A stretch of 64,000 nucleotides of DNA. Origin: Streptomyces akebiae. Its GTDB lineage: Bacteria; Actinomycetota; Actinomycetes; Streptomycetales; Streptomycetaceae. How positions within the stretch are numbered: position 1 is the stretch's first letter; every line of letters begins with the position of its first letter. A model generated the notes under the pieces. That model ran no database searches. It was not told where the DNA came from and worked only from the letters and a program-made list of their open reading frames with translations. The position numbers and the translations under genes were made by a program. Shown here piece after piece: positions 1-9,289 of this stretch. The stretch lies in contig NZ_CP080647.1 of assembly GCF_019599145.1 (NCBI RefSeq), positions 7,874,001 to 7,938,000 on the forward strand. The letters run 5' to 3'.

Positions 1-1
1 C

Positions 2-424
<423 letters not shown>

Positions 425-467
425 GGCGTCCGAGCCTCAGCCCCTGTCACGTCGAGAAGCACAGGGC

Positions 468-492
468 GGCCCGCGGGAACTCCCCGCGGGCC
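468..492. terminator. Bidirectional terminator between uvrA and the PfkB kinase
   Basis: A perfect 10-base inverted repeat (GGCCCGCGGG and its complement) surrounds a 5-base loop between two convergent genes. A smaller 7-base hairpin overlaps the uvrA stop at 421-440. There is no U-tract, as is usual for Streptomyces terminators. Confidence 0.6.
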
Positions 493-532
493 GTCGCCTG
501 TTCACCCGTCAGCCGCCCCGGCCCACCGGCGG

Positions 533-1474
533 TCAGCCCTCTCGCACCTCGGGTGCGAGGGACGGCGGCTCGCCCACCTCCGCCGCGTACGGGGGCTGCG
601 CGCCCGCTCGGGAGCAGGTGATCGCCGCCGCGCGGGCCGCGAAGCGGAGCAGACCGGCCCAGTCCTCGGCGCCCAGGGCTGCGACGGCCGCGTCGGAGAG
701 GGCGTCCCGGGCCGCCAGGCCGTGCAGGAGGGCCGCGTTGACGGTGTCACCGGCGCCGATGGTGTCGACGACATCGGTCTTCTCGCCCGGTACGGAGTGC
801 CTCCCACCCACCCGGGTGTGGACGGTCAGCCCCTCGCCGCCGTGGGTGACGACGACGGCGGCCGGTCCGGAGTCCAGCCACAGACGCGGAGTGCCGCCGA
901 GCCACCGCGCGTCCTCCTCGGAGAGCTTGAGCAACGACACCGAGGGCAGCCAGCTGTGGAACCGGGCCCGATAGGCGTCCGCGTCCGGGATCAGACCCGG
1001 CCGGATGTTGGGGTCGAGGGCGGTGAACACGCCTTGGGCGGCGGTCGTGTGCAGCAGCTTCTCGTACGCGCTCGCGCCGGGCTCCAGGACCAGTGAGCAG
1101 GTGCCGAAGGAGACGGCCCGGGTGCCCTCGGGAAGCCGGTCGGGCGTCACGAACAGGCGGTCGGCGCTGCCCTCGACGTAGAAGGAGTACCGGGCCGAGC
1201 CGTCCGTGCCGATCGAGGCCAGGGCGAGGGTCGTGGGCTCGGGGCCCCGCTGCACGGCGGCCACGTCCACCCCCGCCTCGCGCAGGCCGGCCAGCAGGGC
1301 CTCTCCGTAGACGTCGTACGACACCCGGGAGCAGAAGGAGGTGGGGGAGCCGAGACGGCCGAGCGCCACGGCCGTGTTGTAGGGGCCGCCGCCGCGGGCC
1401 GGCCGCAGCTCCACGAGCACGCCCGCGCCCTGCGGGACGAGGTCGATCAGGGCTTCACCGGCGACGACGATCAC
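533..1474 (-). CDS. PfkB-family sugar kinase (fructokinase-like)
   Basis: The 313-residue protein is an ATP-dependent carbohydrate kinase of the PfkB/ribokinase family. The N-terminus IVVAGEALIDL, the GGGPYNTAVALGRLG segment at about residues 29-43 and the signature DTIGAGDTVNAALL near residue 240 (catalytic Asp in GAGD) are all present, and the length is normal. The family phosphorylates fructose, ribose or related sugars; the exact substrate cannot be told from sequence, though the short N-terminal layout resembles bacterial fructokinases. The start is GTG at 1472-1474 with an AGAAAGGAT ribosome site about 10 bases upstream. It is a single gene, convergent with uvrA. Confidence 0.85.
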   Translation of the reverse strand: MIVVAGEALIDLVPQGAGVLVELRPARGGGPYNTAVALGRLGSPTSFCSRVSYDVYGEALLAGLREAGVDVAAVQRGPEPTTLALASIGTDGSARYSFYVEGSADRLFVTPDRLPEGTRAVSFGTCSLVLEPGASAYEKLLHTTAAQGVFTALDPNIRPGLIPDADAYRARFHSWLPSVSLLKLSEEDARWLGGTPRLWLDSGPAAVVVTHGGEGLTVHTRVGGRHSVPGEKTDVVDTIGAGDTVNAALLHGLAARDALSDAAVAALGAEDWAGLLRFAARAAAITCSRAGAQPPYAAEVGEPPSLAPEVREG

Positions 1475-1576
1475 GGGACGGATCCTTTCTGGGGGCTTCC
1501 GGCCGGAAAGTATCGCAAAGGCGTGCGCATCGCGACGGGCGTCCGCCCCGGTGCCGGGCCTCCGCTCCGCAGCCGC

Positions 1577-2560
1577 TCACTCCCAGTCCCAGCCGATTCC
1601 CACGATCCCCGTCCGTACCCGGGGTTCGACGAGGTGCACCGAGCGGTGGAGGCCGCTCAGGGCGAGGTTCTGCCGGCCGCCGCGCGGGGCCGCGGCGGAG
1701 TGCTGGCTGAAGCGGTGGCAGCGCAGGGGCAGGGCACGTTCGTCGAAGCGGACCTGGAGGGCGTACTGGCCGCCCGTGGAGCGGAAGCCGCGGACGTACT
1801 CGGTGCAGACACCGGCCGTGCCGTCGTCGAAGCCGTAGCGGAAGAGGTGTGTGTCGCCGCTGCGCAGCCGGGTGTCGAAGAGCAGCTCGGCGACCAGGAC
1901 ACCGGTGTCCCGGTCCCAGCGCACCCGCCCGCTGCGGCAGTTCTCCAGGGCACGGACGCCCATCCGCTCCGGGGCGCAGCCCGGGTCGCCGTGGTGGACG
2001 GCCACATAGCGGTCCACACCGTCCTTGTGGGCGCGCACGATCTGCTGGGACTCGCGGCCCAACAGCTCCCGACAGGCACCGACCCGGACCCGCTCGTGGT
2101 GGCCGATGGTGTGCACCCCGCTGTCGCGCGGCACCTCCAGTTCGGCGAGAAGTCGTTCGAGGACGCCGGAGGCCTCCACGACGGAGCGGTACGAGCGGCC
2201 GGCGGGGCGTCGCGGACCGGACTGCTCGTCGGCCCGGGCGAGCAGCCGGATCAGCGACTCGTCCGGGAGCTGGAGGATCTCCTCCAGGGCCCGCACCGCC
2301 CGCAGCGACTCAGGACGCTGCGGGCGCCGGGCGCCCTGCTGCCAGTAACTGAGGCTGGTGACACCGACCTTGACCCCGTGGCGCGTCAGGTGGTGCTGCA
2401 CGCGCTGCAGCGGCAGTCCGCGGGCGGCGATCGCGGCGCGCAGGGCGACATGGAAGGGGCCGCCCCGCAGGGCCGACTCCAGCTCCGCCGCGGCGACGTC
2501 CGCGACGGCTGCGACGTCCGTGACCGCCGCGACGTCCGCGTGCTCTGTGGCGTGCCGCAT
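1577..2560 (-). CDS. XRE-type helix-turn-helix regulator
   Basis: The predicted 327-residue cytoplasmic protein has a DNA-binding region at roughly residues 35-100, with ALRAAIAARGLPLQRVQHHL followed by VGVTSLSYWQQGARRPQRP, the arrangement of an XRE/Cro-like helix-turn-helix. The rest (residues 110-327) is a Streptomyces-type domain with no recognised enzymatic motif, rich in charged residues and ending GIGWDWE. The start was chosen at ATG 2558-2560 because GGAAAGG lies 8 bases before it; the open frame continues upstream to 2764 without a comparable ribosome site. Targets are unknown. The 2561-2788 gap holds a GTGTTG/CAACAC inverted repeat that could be an operator. Confidence 0.7.
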   Translation of the reverse strand: MRHATEHADVAAVTDVAAVADVAAAELESALRGGPFHVALRAAIAARGLPLQRVQHHLTRHGVKVGVTSLSYWQQGARRPQRPESLRAVRALEEILQLPDESLIRLLARADEQSGPRRPAGRSYRSVVEASGVLERLLAELEVPRDSGVHTIGHHERVRVGACRELLGRESQQIVRAHKDGVDRYVAVHHGDPGCAPERMGVRALENCRSGRVRWDRDTGVLVAELLFDTRLRSGDTHLFRYGFDDGTAGVCTEYVRGFRSTGGQYALQVRFDERALPLRCHRFSQHSAAAPRGGRQNLALSGLHRSVHLVEPRVRTGIVGIGWDWE

Positions 2561-2726
2561 GCAGGGACCTTTCCGTAGACGAGTGCGAGTGCGCGACGTG
2601 TGCTCGGGACCGCGCGTGCCGATCGGGCACCCGGCGGACGCTCGGGGCCCCAGGAACCCTGGGCGGCCGTCCGTCTTCACATCCGTAGGACCGCGTTCCT
2701 CGCCCCGAGTTCCCCCGCATTGAAGC

Positions 2727-2750
2727 GTGTTGACCAAGTCCCGACAACAC
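2727..2750. promoter_or_regulatory. Inverted repeat upstream of the XRE-type regulator
   Basis: GTGTTG and CAACAC are separated by 12 bases in the 228-base gap upstream of the regulator gene and downstream of the response regulator. The spacing suits a dimeric repressor site. Autoregulation is inference only. Confidence 0.3.
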
Positions 2751-2788
2751 CTGCCGCGTGACATGGCCGGACACCGTCGCCGGGATCG

Positions 2789-3163
2789 TCACGGCGCGGA
2801 CGGCCCGTGACCGGGCCCCGACAGGTCCCGCAGCGCCTCTCCCGAAAGCTTCGACTTGTGCAGAAAACCCCGGGCGGGACTGGCGGCGACGAGTTCCTGG
2901 ATGTCGTCCAGCGGGTGCGTGGAGATGAGGACGATGACGGAGGCGGCCGTGCGGGCGAGCCTCGGCGCGAGCTCCAGTCCGCTCTCGCCGTCCAGGTCGA
3001 TGTCCAGCAGGACCAGATCCGGGGCCAGTTCCACGACCCGTGCCAGCGCCTCCGTGCCCGTGGACGCCACCCCGACGACGGATACGCCGTCGCGCTCCAG
3101 CAGCTTACGGGCGGCCTCCAGGAACCGGGCACTGTCATCGACGATGAGACAGCGCATGGACAT
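2789..3163 (-). CDS. Single-domain response regulator (receiver only)
   Basis: The protein, about 124 residues, consists of one CheY-like receiver domain and no output domain. Visible features are the acidic pair in LIVDD near the N-terminus, the phospho-acceptor Asp in LLDIDLDGESGLE, and the conserved Lys in FLHKSKLSGE. It probably passes a phosphoryl signal or competes for the kinase rather than binding DNA itself. The start is ATG 3161-3163, with GGAAGG 8 bases upstream; GTG at 3167-3169 is an alternative. It is transcribed divergently from the solute-binding-protein/histidine-kinase operon, and the gap carries a 16-base palindromic element also found before the LuxR-type regulator at 9290, linking the genes into one system. 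Confidence 0.85.
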   Translation of the reverse strand: MSMRCLIVDDSARFLEAARKLLERDGVSVVGVASTGTEALARVVELAPDLVLLDIDLDGESGLELAPRLARTAASVIVLISTHPLDDIQELVAASPARGFLHKSKLSGEALRDLSGPGHGPSAP

Positions 3164-3197
3164 GGGCACAGCCTTCCAAGGTGGTCAGGGCCATACA

Positions 3198-3213
3198 TTC
3201 CGGCTAGCCGTAA
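3198..3213. promoter_or_regulatory. Shared 16-base element TTCCGGCTAGCCGTAA, copy 1
   Basis: The core CGGCTAGCCG is a perfect 10-base palindrome with identical flanks (TTC and TAA) to a second copy at 9211-9226. It lies 35 bases upstream of the single-domain response regulator start and inside the divergent promoter region of the lipoprotein operon. It is a candidate operator for the LuxR-type regulator encoded at 9290. Confidence 0.6.
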
Positions 3214-3367
3214 AGTGTCGTCGCCGACGGACACCCGTCAGCGGGAACCCGCTCAAGTGCTGCGCCGGGTCGAGGGGTTCACTCTCACTCAGGGAATCGC
3301 ACACGACACGAGGAGTAGCATGTCGTGGCCCTGGGGGCCGTGCCGTCCGGTCGAGTGGGGGTGTGCG

Positions 3368-4762
3368 ATGAAGACGCAACGCCGGGACCTCGGAAAACGT
3401 CCCGTCCGCCGTGCCCTGCTGTCGGGCGCGGCGGCCGTCGTGCTGCTCCTGACCGGCTGTGGCGCCGGTGACGGCGACGGCCGGGTGGACGAGGAGGACA
3501 AGGCGGCGGGCGACACGACCTGTGACGGCAGGATCGACGGCACCGCACACATCACGATGTGGTTCCACGCGGGCCAGAGCGGCGAGCAGACCACGCTGAG
3601 GAGCCAGGTCAAGGAGTTCAACCGAGCCCAGGAACAGGTACGGGTCGAACTGGTCACCCTGCCCGAGCAGCGCCCGTACACCGAGCTGGTGCTGTCCGCG
3701 GCGGCCAGCGGCGATCTGCCGGACCTGCTCGACTTCGACGGCCCGAACCTCTACAGCTACGCCTGGTCCGGCACGCTCAGGCCGATCGACTCCTGCGTAC
3801 CCGCGAGGACCAGGAAGGACCTGCTGCCCTCCCTCCGCGAACAGGGCACGTACGACGGGCGGCTGTGGGGGGTCGGCACGTTCGACTCCGGACTCGGCCT
3901 GTACGTACGGCCGTCGGTGCTGAAGGACGCGGGCGTGCGCATCCCGAAGGGGATCGACGACGCCTGGACCGCCGACGAGTTCACGGGGATCCTGCGCACG
4001 CTGCGCGAGGCGGGCTACGAGGCGCCGCTCGACCTGAACTTCATCGACTCCAAGACCGCCGACGAGTGGAACACCTACGCCTTCGCGCCGGCCGTGTGGT
4101 CCGCCGGCGGCGACCTCATCGACCCCGAGGAGTTCCGCACGGCCGACGGGTTCCTCAACAGCCCCGAGTCCGTCGAGGCGCTCACCACCATGCAGCGCTG
4201 GGTGGAGGAGGGATACGTCGACAGGGACCGGAAGGAGGACAAGAGCGCCTTCGTGAAGGGCCGCACACCCATCTCCTGGATGGGGCACTGGAAGTACGGG
4301 GAGTTCAGCGAGGCCCACCCCGGCGACGTGGCGATCGTGCCGCTGCCCGACTTCGGCACGGGCACCGTCACCGGCATGGGGTCCTGGCAGTGGGGCATCC
4401 CCTCCGGGGACGCCGACGGCGACGCGGTGTGGCGCTTCCTGGAGTACCTGCTGCGCCCCGAACAGGTGGCCAGGATGAGCGAGGCCAACGGCGCGATCCC
4501 GGGGACCGAGGGCGCCGTGAAGCTGTCCCCGCTGTACGACGAGGACGGCGCGGAGCGGCTGTTCATCGAGCAGTTGCGCGGCGGTGCCGCCCGGCCGAGG
4601 CCGCAGACACCGGCGTACCCGGCGGTCACCGTCGCCTTCTCGCACGCGGTCGCCGACATCGTCTTCTCCGGAGCGCCCGTCGAGAGGACGCTGGACGACG
4701 CGGTCGAGGCCATCGACCAGGACCTCGCCGCCCACGACGGTTACCCGAAGAGCGGCCCGTGA
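3368..4762 (+). CDS. Solute-binding lipoprotein (family 1 extracellular), copy 1
   Basis: The 464-residue secreted lipoprotein resembles sugar ABC-transporter binding proteins. It has a basic N-terminus with RR, a hydrophobic segment and a lipobox LLTGC with acceptor Cys31. The mature part shows the binding-protein pattern ITMWFH, EFNRAQ, LPDLLDFDGPNLYSYAW and PISWMGHWKYG. It is closely paralogous to the next gene over the whole mature length, with shared blocks such as SGLGLYVRPSVL and GTAW-like tails. No permease or ATPase gene is nearby; instead a sensor kinase follows, so it may act as a periplasmic-type ligand sensor subunit. The TGA stop overlaps the GTG of the next gene (GTGA). Confidence 0.85.
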   Translation: MKTQRRDLGKRPVRRALLSGAAAVVLLLTGCGAGDGDGRVDEEDKAAGDTTCDGRIDGTAHITMWFHAGQSGEQTTLRSQVKEFNRAQEQVRVELVTLPEQRPYTELVLSAAASGDLPDLLDFDGPNLYSYAWSGTLRPIDSCVPARTRKDLLPSLREQGTYDGRLWGVGTFDSGLGLYVRPSVLKDAGVRIPKGIDDAWTADEFTGILRTLREAGYEAPLDLNFIDSKTADEWNTYAFAPAVWSAGGDLIDPEEFRTADGFLNSPESVEALTTMQRWVEEGYVDRDRKEDKSAFVKGRTPISWMGHWKYGEFSEAHPGDVAIVPLPDFGTGTVTGMGSWQWGIPSGDADGDAVWRFLEYLLRPEQVARMSEANGAIPGTEGAVKLSPLYDEDGAERLFIEQLRGGAARPRPQTPAYPAVTVAFSHAVADIVFSGAPVERTLDDAVEAIDQDLAAHDGYPKSGP

Positions 4763-6165
4763 CCCGCTCCGCCCGCCCCCGGCGAAACGCTCCCCGACTG
4801 CCCGGACGGACCGCCGCTTCGAGGACGTCGCACCGCGCGCGGGCGGCGCTCGTGCTCTGCATGACCCTGCTGCTCGGGGGCTGCGAGGCGGGCGGGGACC
4901 ACGGCGAGCAGCACCCCCGGCGGACCGCCGACGCGACCTGCGACGGGCGCATCGACGACCCCGCGCAGATCACGCTGTGGTTCCACCAGCCGTCGGCGCG
5001 CGGTGAGCTGGAGGCCGTACGCGCCCAGGTCCGGGCGTTCAACACCGCCCAGGACGAGGTGACGGTCCGCCTCGTGGACGTCCCGGAGGGCGACTACGAG
5101 GACCTGGTCCGCACGGCCGCCGCCGACGGGGAACTGCCCGACCTGCTCGACTTCGACGCGCCGAAGCTGTTCAGCCACGCCTGGGCCGGCCACCTGAGGC
5201 CGATCGACTCCTGCGTCCCGAAGTCCCTGCGCGCGGACCTGCTCCCCTCCGTCCTCGAACAGGGCACCTACCGGGGCCGGCTGTGGGGCCTCGGCACGTT
5301 CGACTCCGGACTCGGCCTGTACGTACGGCCGTCGGTGCTGAGGGACGCGGGCGTGCGCATCCCGAAGGGCGTCTCCGACGCCTGGACCGCCGACGAGTTC
5401 ACCGGCATCCTGAAGAAGCTGCGCATCCTGGGCTACGACAGACCCCTCGACCTCCAGCTGCCGTGGGCCGACACCGAATGGGGGACGTACGGCTTCGCGC
5501 CGGCCGTCTGGTCGGCGGGCGGCGACCTGATCGAGCGATCCACCTATCGAACGGCCGACGGAGTGCTCAACGGGCCGCGGTCGGTCGAGGCGCTGACGAC
5601 GCTGCAGGGCTGGGCGAAGGCGGGATACGTGGACGCGAACAAGGACCTCGACGCCTTCCAGAAGGGCCGCAGTCCCGTGTCCTGGACCGGTCACTGGTGG
5701 TACGGGCGCTACACCGAGGCCCACCCCGGCGACGTGGCGATCGTGCCCCTGCCCGACTTCGGCACGGGCAGCGCCACCGGGATGGGTTCCTGGCAGTGGG
5801 GCGTACCCGCGGGCGGGGCCGACGGCGACGCGGTCTGGCGCTTTCTGTCCTTCCTGCTGCGCCCCGACGAAGTCCTGCGGATGACGGACGCCAACGGCGG
5901 GATCCCCGCCACCGGCACCGCGATCGAACGCACCGACGCGTTCGCCGAGGGAGGGCCCGCGCGCCTCTACATAGACCAGCTGCGGGGCGGCACCGCCCGC
6001 CCCCGGCCGCAGACCCCCGCCTACCCGGCGATCACCGACGCCTTCGCCGAGGCGTTCGCGAAGATCATGCGGGGAGCGGCGGTACGGCCCGCCCTGGACG
6101 AGGCGGTCCGCGCCGTCGACAAGGACCTGGCGGACCACGGTCACTACCCCCCGACCGGACCGTGA
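4759..6165 (+). CDS. Solute-binding lipoprotein (family 1 extracellular), copy 2
   Basis: The 468-residue paralogue of the preceding gene begins at GTG 4759 inside the GTGA overlap. Its basic N-terminal stretch is longer, and the lipobox LLGGC has its acceptor at Cys42. The same mature blocks recur: TCDGRIDDPAQITLWFH, LPDLLDFDAPKLFSHAW, SGLGLYVRPSVLRDAG, PVSWTGHWWYG and GMGSWQWGVP. Differences concentrate in the middle (DLQLPWADTEWGTYGF against the other copy's DLNFIDSKTADEWNTYAF), where ligand contacts could lie, so the two may bind different ligands. It ends 9 bases before the histidine kinase start, indicating one operon of two binding proteins and one kinase. Confidence 0.85.
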   Translation: MTRSARPRRNAPRLPGRTAASRTSHRARAALVLCMTLLLGGCEAGGDHGEQHPRRTADATCDGRIDDPAQITLWFHQPSARGELEAVRAQVRAFNTAQDEVTVRLVDVPEGDYEDLVRTAAADGELPDLLDFDAPKLFSHAWAGHLRPIDSCVPKSLRADLLPSVLEQGTYRGRLWGLGTFDSGLGLYVRPSVLRDAGVRIPKGVSDAWTADEFTGILKKLRILGYDRPLDLQLPWADTEWGTYGFAPAVWSAGGDLIERSTYRTADGVLNGPRSVEALTTLQGWAKAGYVDANKDLDAFQKGRSPVSWTGHWWYGRYTEAHPGDVAIVPLPDFGTGSATGMGSWQWGVPAGGADGDAVWRFLSFLLRPDEVLRMTDANGGIPATGTAIERTDAFAEGGPARLYIDQLRGGTARPRPQTPAYPAITDAFAEAFAKIMRGAAVRPALDEAVRAVDKDLADHGHYPPTGP

Positions 6166-6174
6166 GGCCCGGCC

Positions 6175-8982
6175 GTGCTCCGCCCACCGCCCAGCCGACC
6201 AGCCCCCGCGCCGCGCCCCGCGGCGGAACCGGCACCCCGCCGCGCCACGACCGCGGACACCGTCCCGTTCCTGGCCCGGCTGCGCGTCGCCCGCAAGCTG
6301 ACGCTGCTCGTCCTGCTGCCGGTCACCGTCCTGCTGGCCGTCACCGCGGTCGCCGCCGTCGCCCAGTGGCGGGAGGCCCGGACCCTGCGCGACTTCGACA
6401 CCGCGATCGAGGTGTCCTTCGAGATCAGCGAGGTCTCCGACGCCGTCGCCCGTGAGCGCATCGCCGCGGTGGAGGCCCGGCTGAGCGCCGGTCCGGACAC
6501 CCTGCGCCGGCGGTCGGAGGCCCAGCGGATCACCGACCACACCCTGCGACGGGCCTTCGAGGAGACCGTCGGCCGGACGGAGTCCGACGACGCCGGGATC
6601 CTCGACGCCGTACGCCGCCAACTGCACGCCCTCCGGGTCCAGACGGGCACCGGGTCGCTCCAGGCGCAGACCGTCGCCCAGCGGTACGAGGCCATCGAGA
6701 ACAAGGTGCTCGACATCGTCGCCGGCCTCGAAGCCGGACGTCCCACCAGGGCCTCGGGCCGGGCGGCGGACGCCCACATCGCGATGCTGCGGGCCGTCGC
6801 CGCCGCCGAGAGCGAACGCGCGGAGCTCGCCATCCTCTTCCACACGCCCAGCGACGGACGCACCACCGCCACCGCGGGCCGCTGGACCGAGCTGGAGAAG
6901 GCCCAGCTCAGGGCGTTCCAGCAGACCGCGTCGGACGAGCTGAAGGCCGAACTGCACACCGCGAGCTTCCGGGCCCCCGGACGCGCCGTCCGCACGGCCC
7001 GCGACCTGGTCGCCGACCCCGATCCCCGGCCCGCCGAATGGCCCGCGTACGACGACTGGCTCAGCGAGTCCGAGGACTACGCCGACGCCCTGCGCGGCAT
7101 CCGTGACCGGGCCGCCCGGGAACTCGACGACACCGCCCACCGCGACCTGCGCACCACCCGGACCCGGACCTTCACCGAACTCACGATCTGCCTCGTCGTC
7201 CTGGCCCTCGTCATCTTCTTCGCGCTGACCCTGTGCCGCTCGATCACCCGCCCCCTCGGCCAGGTCTCCGAGGGCGCCCGGGCCCTGTCGGACGGCGATC
7301 TCTCGTACGACATCCGCTACACGGGACACGACGAACTCGGCGACGTCGCCGACACGTTCCGCGAGCTGCGGGTGACCAGCGAGCGGCTGGCGGGCGAGAT
7401 CCGGGCCATGAACACGGCGATCGACGCGGGCCGGCTCGGACACCGGGCCGACGTCGACTCCTTCCACGGCACCTGGGCCCAGCTGCTGGGCGGCATGAAC
7501 GGCACCATGGCGTCCTTCGCCGCGGCCCACGGCCGGCGCCGACGGGCCGAACGGGAACTGGAGGGCATCTTCAACCTCTCCCTGGACCTGCTCTGCATCT
7601 GCGGCGTCGACGGCTACTTCAAGCGCGTCAACCCCGCCTTCGAACGCACCCTGGGCTATCCGGTCCGGACACTGACCTCCCGGCCGTTCCTCGACTTCGT
7701 CCACGAGGACGACCGGGACAGCACCCGGGCGGCCGTGGCGCTGCTGGCGAGCGGCGCCGAGGTCGCCGAGTTCGAGAACCGGTACCTGCGTGCCGACGGA
7801 ACCGAACGCTGGCTCCAGTGGAGCGCCCGCTCGGTCCCCGAGGAGGGCCTCATCTACTCCGCCGCCCGCGACGTGACCGAGAGCCGCCGCGCCGCGCTCG
7901 AACAGGCCGCGCTGCGCCGGGTCGCCACCGCGGTCGCGCGCGGCGTGCCGCCGTCCGACGTGTTCGCGACGGTGGCCGAGGAGGTCGCGTCGCTGCTGGG
8001 CACGGCCGCGGCCGTCATACGGTACGAGCCCGGCGGCGGCATCAAGGTCCTCGGGATCGCGCACGCGCGCGTGGACGACGTCGAGGCCGCCTGCCTGACC
8101 CGCCGGGAGGCGCCCGCCAGGACCATCGACGAGGTGGCCCGGACCCGGTGCGTGGCCCGGTCGGACACCTCCGTGGGCGCCCCCATCGTCGTGGACGGCC
8201 GCATCTGGGGAGTGGTCGTGGCCGCCTCGCTGCTCGATCCGCTGCCCGACGGTGCCGAGTCGCGGCTCGCCGACTTCACGGGGCTGATCGCCACCGCGAT
8301 CGCCAACGCCGACAGCCGGGACCAGCTGACCGCCTCACGCGCGCGCGTGGTGGCCGCGGGCGACGCCTCACGGCGCCGCATCGAACGCGACCTTCACGAC
8401 GGTGTCCAGCAGCGCCTGGTCTCCCTCCAGCTGGAGCTGCGGATGACGGAGACCCTGGTGGACGACCCCTCCTCGGAACTCGCCCGACAACTGGACCACC
8501 TGGCCAAGGGCCTCGACGACACCTTCCAGGACCTGCTCCAGGTCGCCCGGGGCATCCACCCGGCCGTCCTCTCCAAGGGCGGCCTGGGCCCCGCCCTGCG
8601 CTCCCTGGCCCGCCGCTGCGCCATCCCCGTGGAGCTCGACCTCGGATTCGCCCGCACCCGCTTCCCGGAACAGGTCGAGGTGGCCGCGTACTACGTCACC
8701 TCCGAGAGCCTCACCAACGCCGTCAAGCACGCGCGCGCGAGCGTGGTGACCGTGGCGGCCGAGGAACACCCGGGCGTGCTGGAACTGCTCATCCGGGACG
8801 ACGGCGTCGGGGGAGCCGAACCCGACCGGGGATCGGGACTGATCGGGCTCATCGACCGGGTGGAAGCGATCGGCGGCAGGTTGACGGTCACCAGCCCGCC
8901 CGGCGAAGGGACGACGTTGAGCGTGCGGCTGCCGCTGCCCCGGCCCGGGGAGGCCGCGACGGCCGACGCGACACGCGTATGA
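6175..8982 (+). CDS. Membrane sensor histidine kinase (NIT-like sensor, HAMP, PAS, GAF, HisKA_3)
   Basis: The 935-residue membrane kinase has a first transmembrane helix at about 41-63, then a large extracellular helical domain (to about 330) resembling the nitrate-sensing NIT domain, including EVSDAVARERIAAVEARLS. A second helix follows at about 332-350, then HAMP (350-405), PAS (about 462-580, with FNLSLDLLCICGVDGYF) and GAF (about 580-725). The HisKA_3 phospho-acceptor motif RDLHDGVQQRLVSLQ lies near 740 and a HATPase with ESLTNAVKHA and DDGVGG near 840-925. It should autophosphorylate on the His of DLHDG and signal to the LuxR-type regulator at 9290. Start GTG 6175 is 9 bases after the lipoprotein stop. 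The NIT assignment is by helical pattern and less certain than the kinase core. Confidence 0.85.
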   Translation: MLRPPPSRPAPAPRPAAEPAPRRATTADTVPFLARLRVARKLTLLVLLPVTVLLAVTAVAAVAQWREARTLRDFDTAIEVSFEISEVSDAVARERIAAVEARLSAGPDTLRRRSEAQRITDHTLRRAFEETVGRTESDDAGILDAVRRQLHALRVQTGTGSLQAQTVAQRYEAIENKVLDIVAGLEAGRPTRASGRAADAHIAMLRAVAAAESERAELAILFHTPSDGRTTATAGRWTELEKAQLRAFQQTASDELKAELHTASFRAPGRAVRTARDLVADPDPRPAEWPAYDDWLSESEDYADALRGIRDRAARELDDTAHRDLRTTRTRTFTELTICLVVLALVIFFALTLCRSITRPLGQVSEGARALSDGDLSYDIRYTGHDELGDVADTFRELRVTSERLAGEIRAMNTAIDAGRLGHRADVDSFHGTWAQLLGGMNGTMASFAAAHGRRRRAERELEGIFNLSLDLLCICGVDGYFKRVNPAFERTLGYPVRTLTSRPFLDFVHEDDRDSTRAAVALLASGAEVAEFENRYLRADGTERWLQWSARSVPEEGLIYSAARDVTESRRAALEQAALRRVATAVARGVPPSDVFATVAEEVASLLGTAAAVIRYEPGGGIKVLGIAHARVDDVEAACLTRREAPARTIDEVARTRCVARSDTSVGAPIVVDGRIWGVVVAASLLDPLPDGAESRLADFTGLIATAIANADSRDQLTASRARVVAAGDASRRRIERDLHDGVQQRLVSLQLELRMTETLVDDPSSELARQLDHLAKGLDDTFQDLLQVARGIHPAVLSKGGLGPALRSLARRCAIPVELDLGFARTRFPEQVEVAAYYVTSESLTNAVKHARASVVTVAAEEHPGVLELLIRDDGVGGAEPDRGSGLIGLIDRVEAIGGRLTVTSPPGEGTTLSVRLPLPRPGEAATADATRV

Positions 8983-9289
8983 CCGCCCGAAGCGTACGCG
9001 GTGAGGCCCGTTCAAAGGGGGGAGTCCGGGTCTCGGTACGGGCGTACGTTCCGGGCGGTCGAATCGGACGGCGGAGACGGCCGTCCGGCTCTCGGGCATG
9101 CGGAGGTCTCGCCGTCTCTCGTCAGAGGCACCGGTTCCACCCGCGGTCGCGCTTCTTCGAGCATTGCGGGCAAACGTTCAGGTGTCTTCACGGCCCGCCC
9201 CCAACTAGGCTTCCGGCTAGCCGTAAGACCGTGTTCAGGCAGGCTGTCGGGACGAACAGGACAGGTCGGGCAAGGGGGAGGCCGAGACC
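8983..9289. other. Intergenic region upstream of the LuxR-type response regulator
   Basis: This 307-base stretch has no gene. It contains the second copy of the 16-base palindromic element (9211-9226) and a GGGGGAGG-like purine run just before the ATG at 9290. It likely contains an independent promoter for the response regulator, although no clear -10/-35 pair was identified. Confidence 0.5.
9211..9226. promoter_or_regulatory. Shared 16-base element TTCCGGCTAGCCGTAA, copy 2
   Basis: It is identical over 16 bases to the element at 3198-3213 and in the same orientation. It sits 64 bases upstream of the LuxR-type response regulator start. Two exact copies 6 kb apart, both in front of genes of the same signalling locus, suggest an autoregulatory operator. 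Confidence 0.6.

Noticed and set aside
2807..3367. Long in-frame extension upstream of the first lipoprotein
   Set aside because: It runs antisense through the response-regulator gene and would destroy the signal peptide and lipobox position.
4741..8064. A 1107-codon antisense open frame opposite the lipoprotein and kinase genes
   Set aside because: It is low-complexity Gly/Arg/Val shadow translation without motifs; the sense genes have clear domains.
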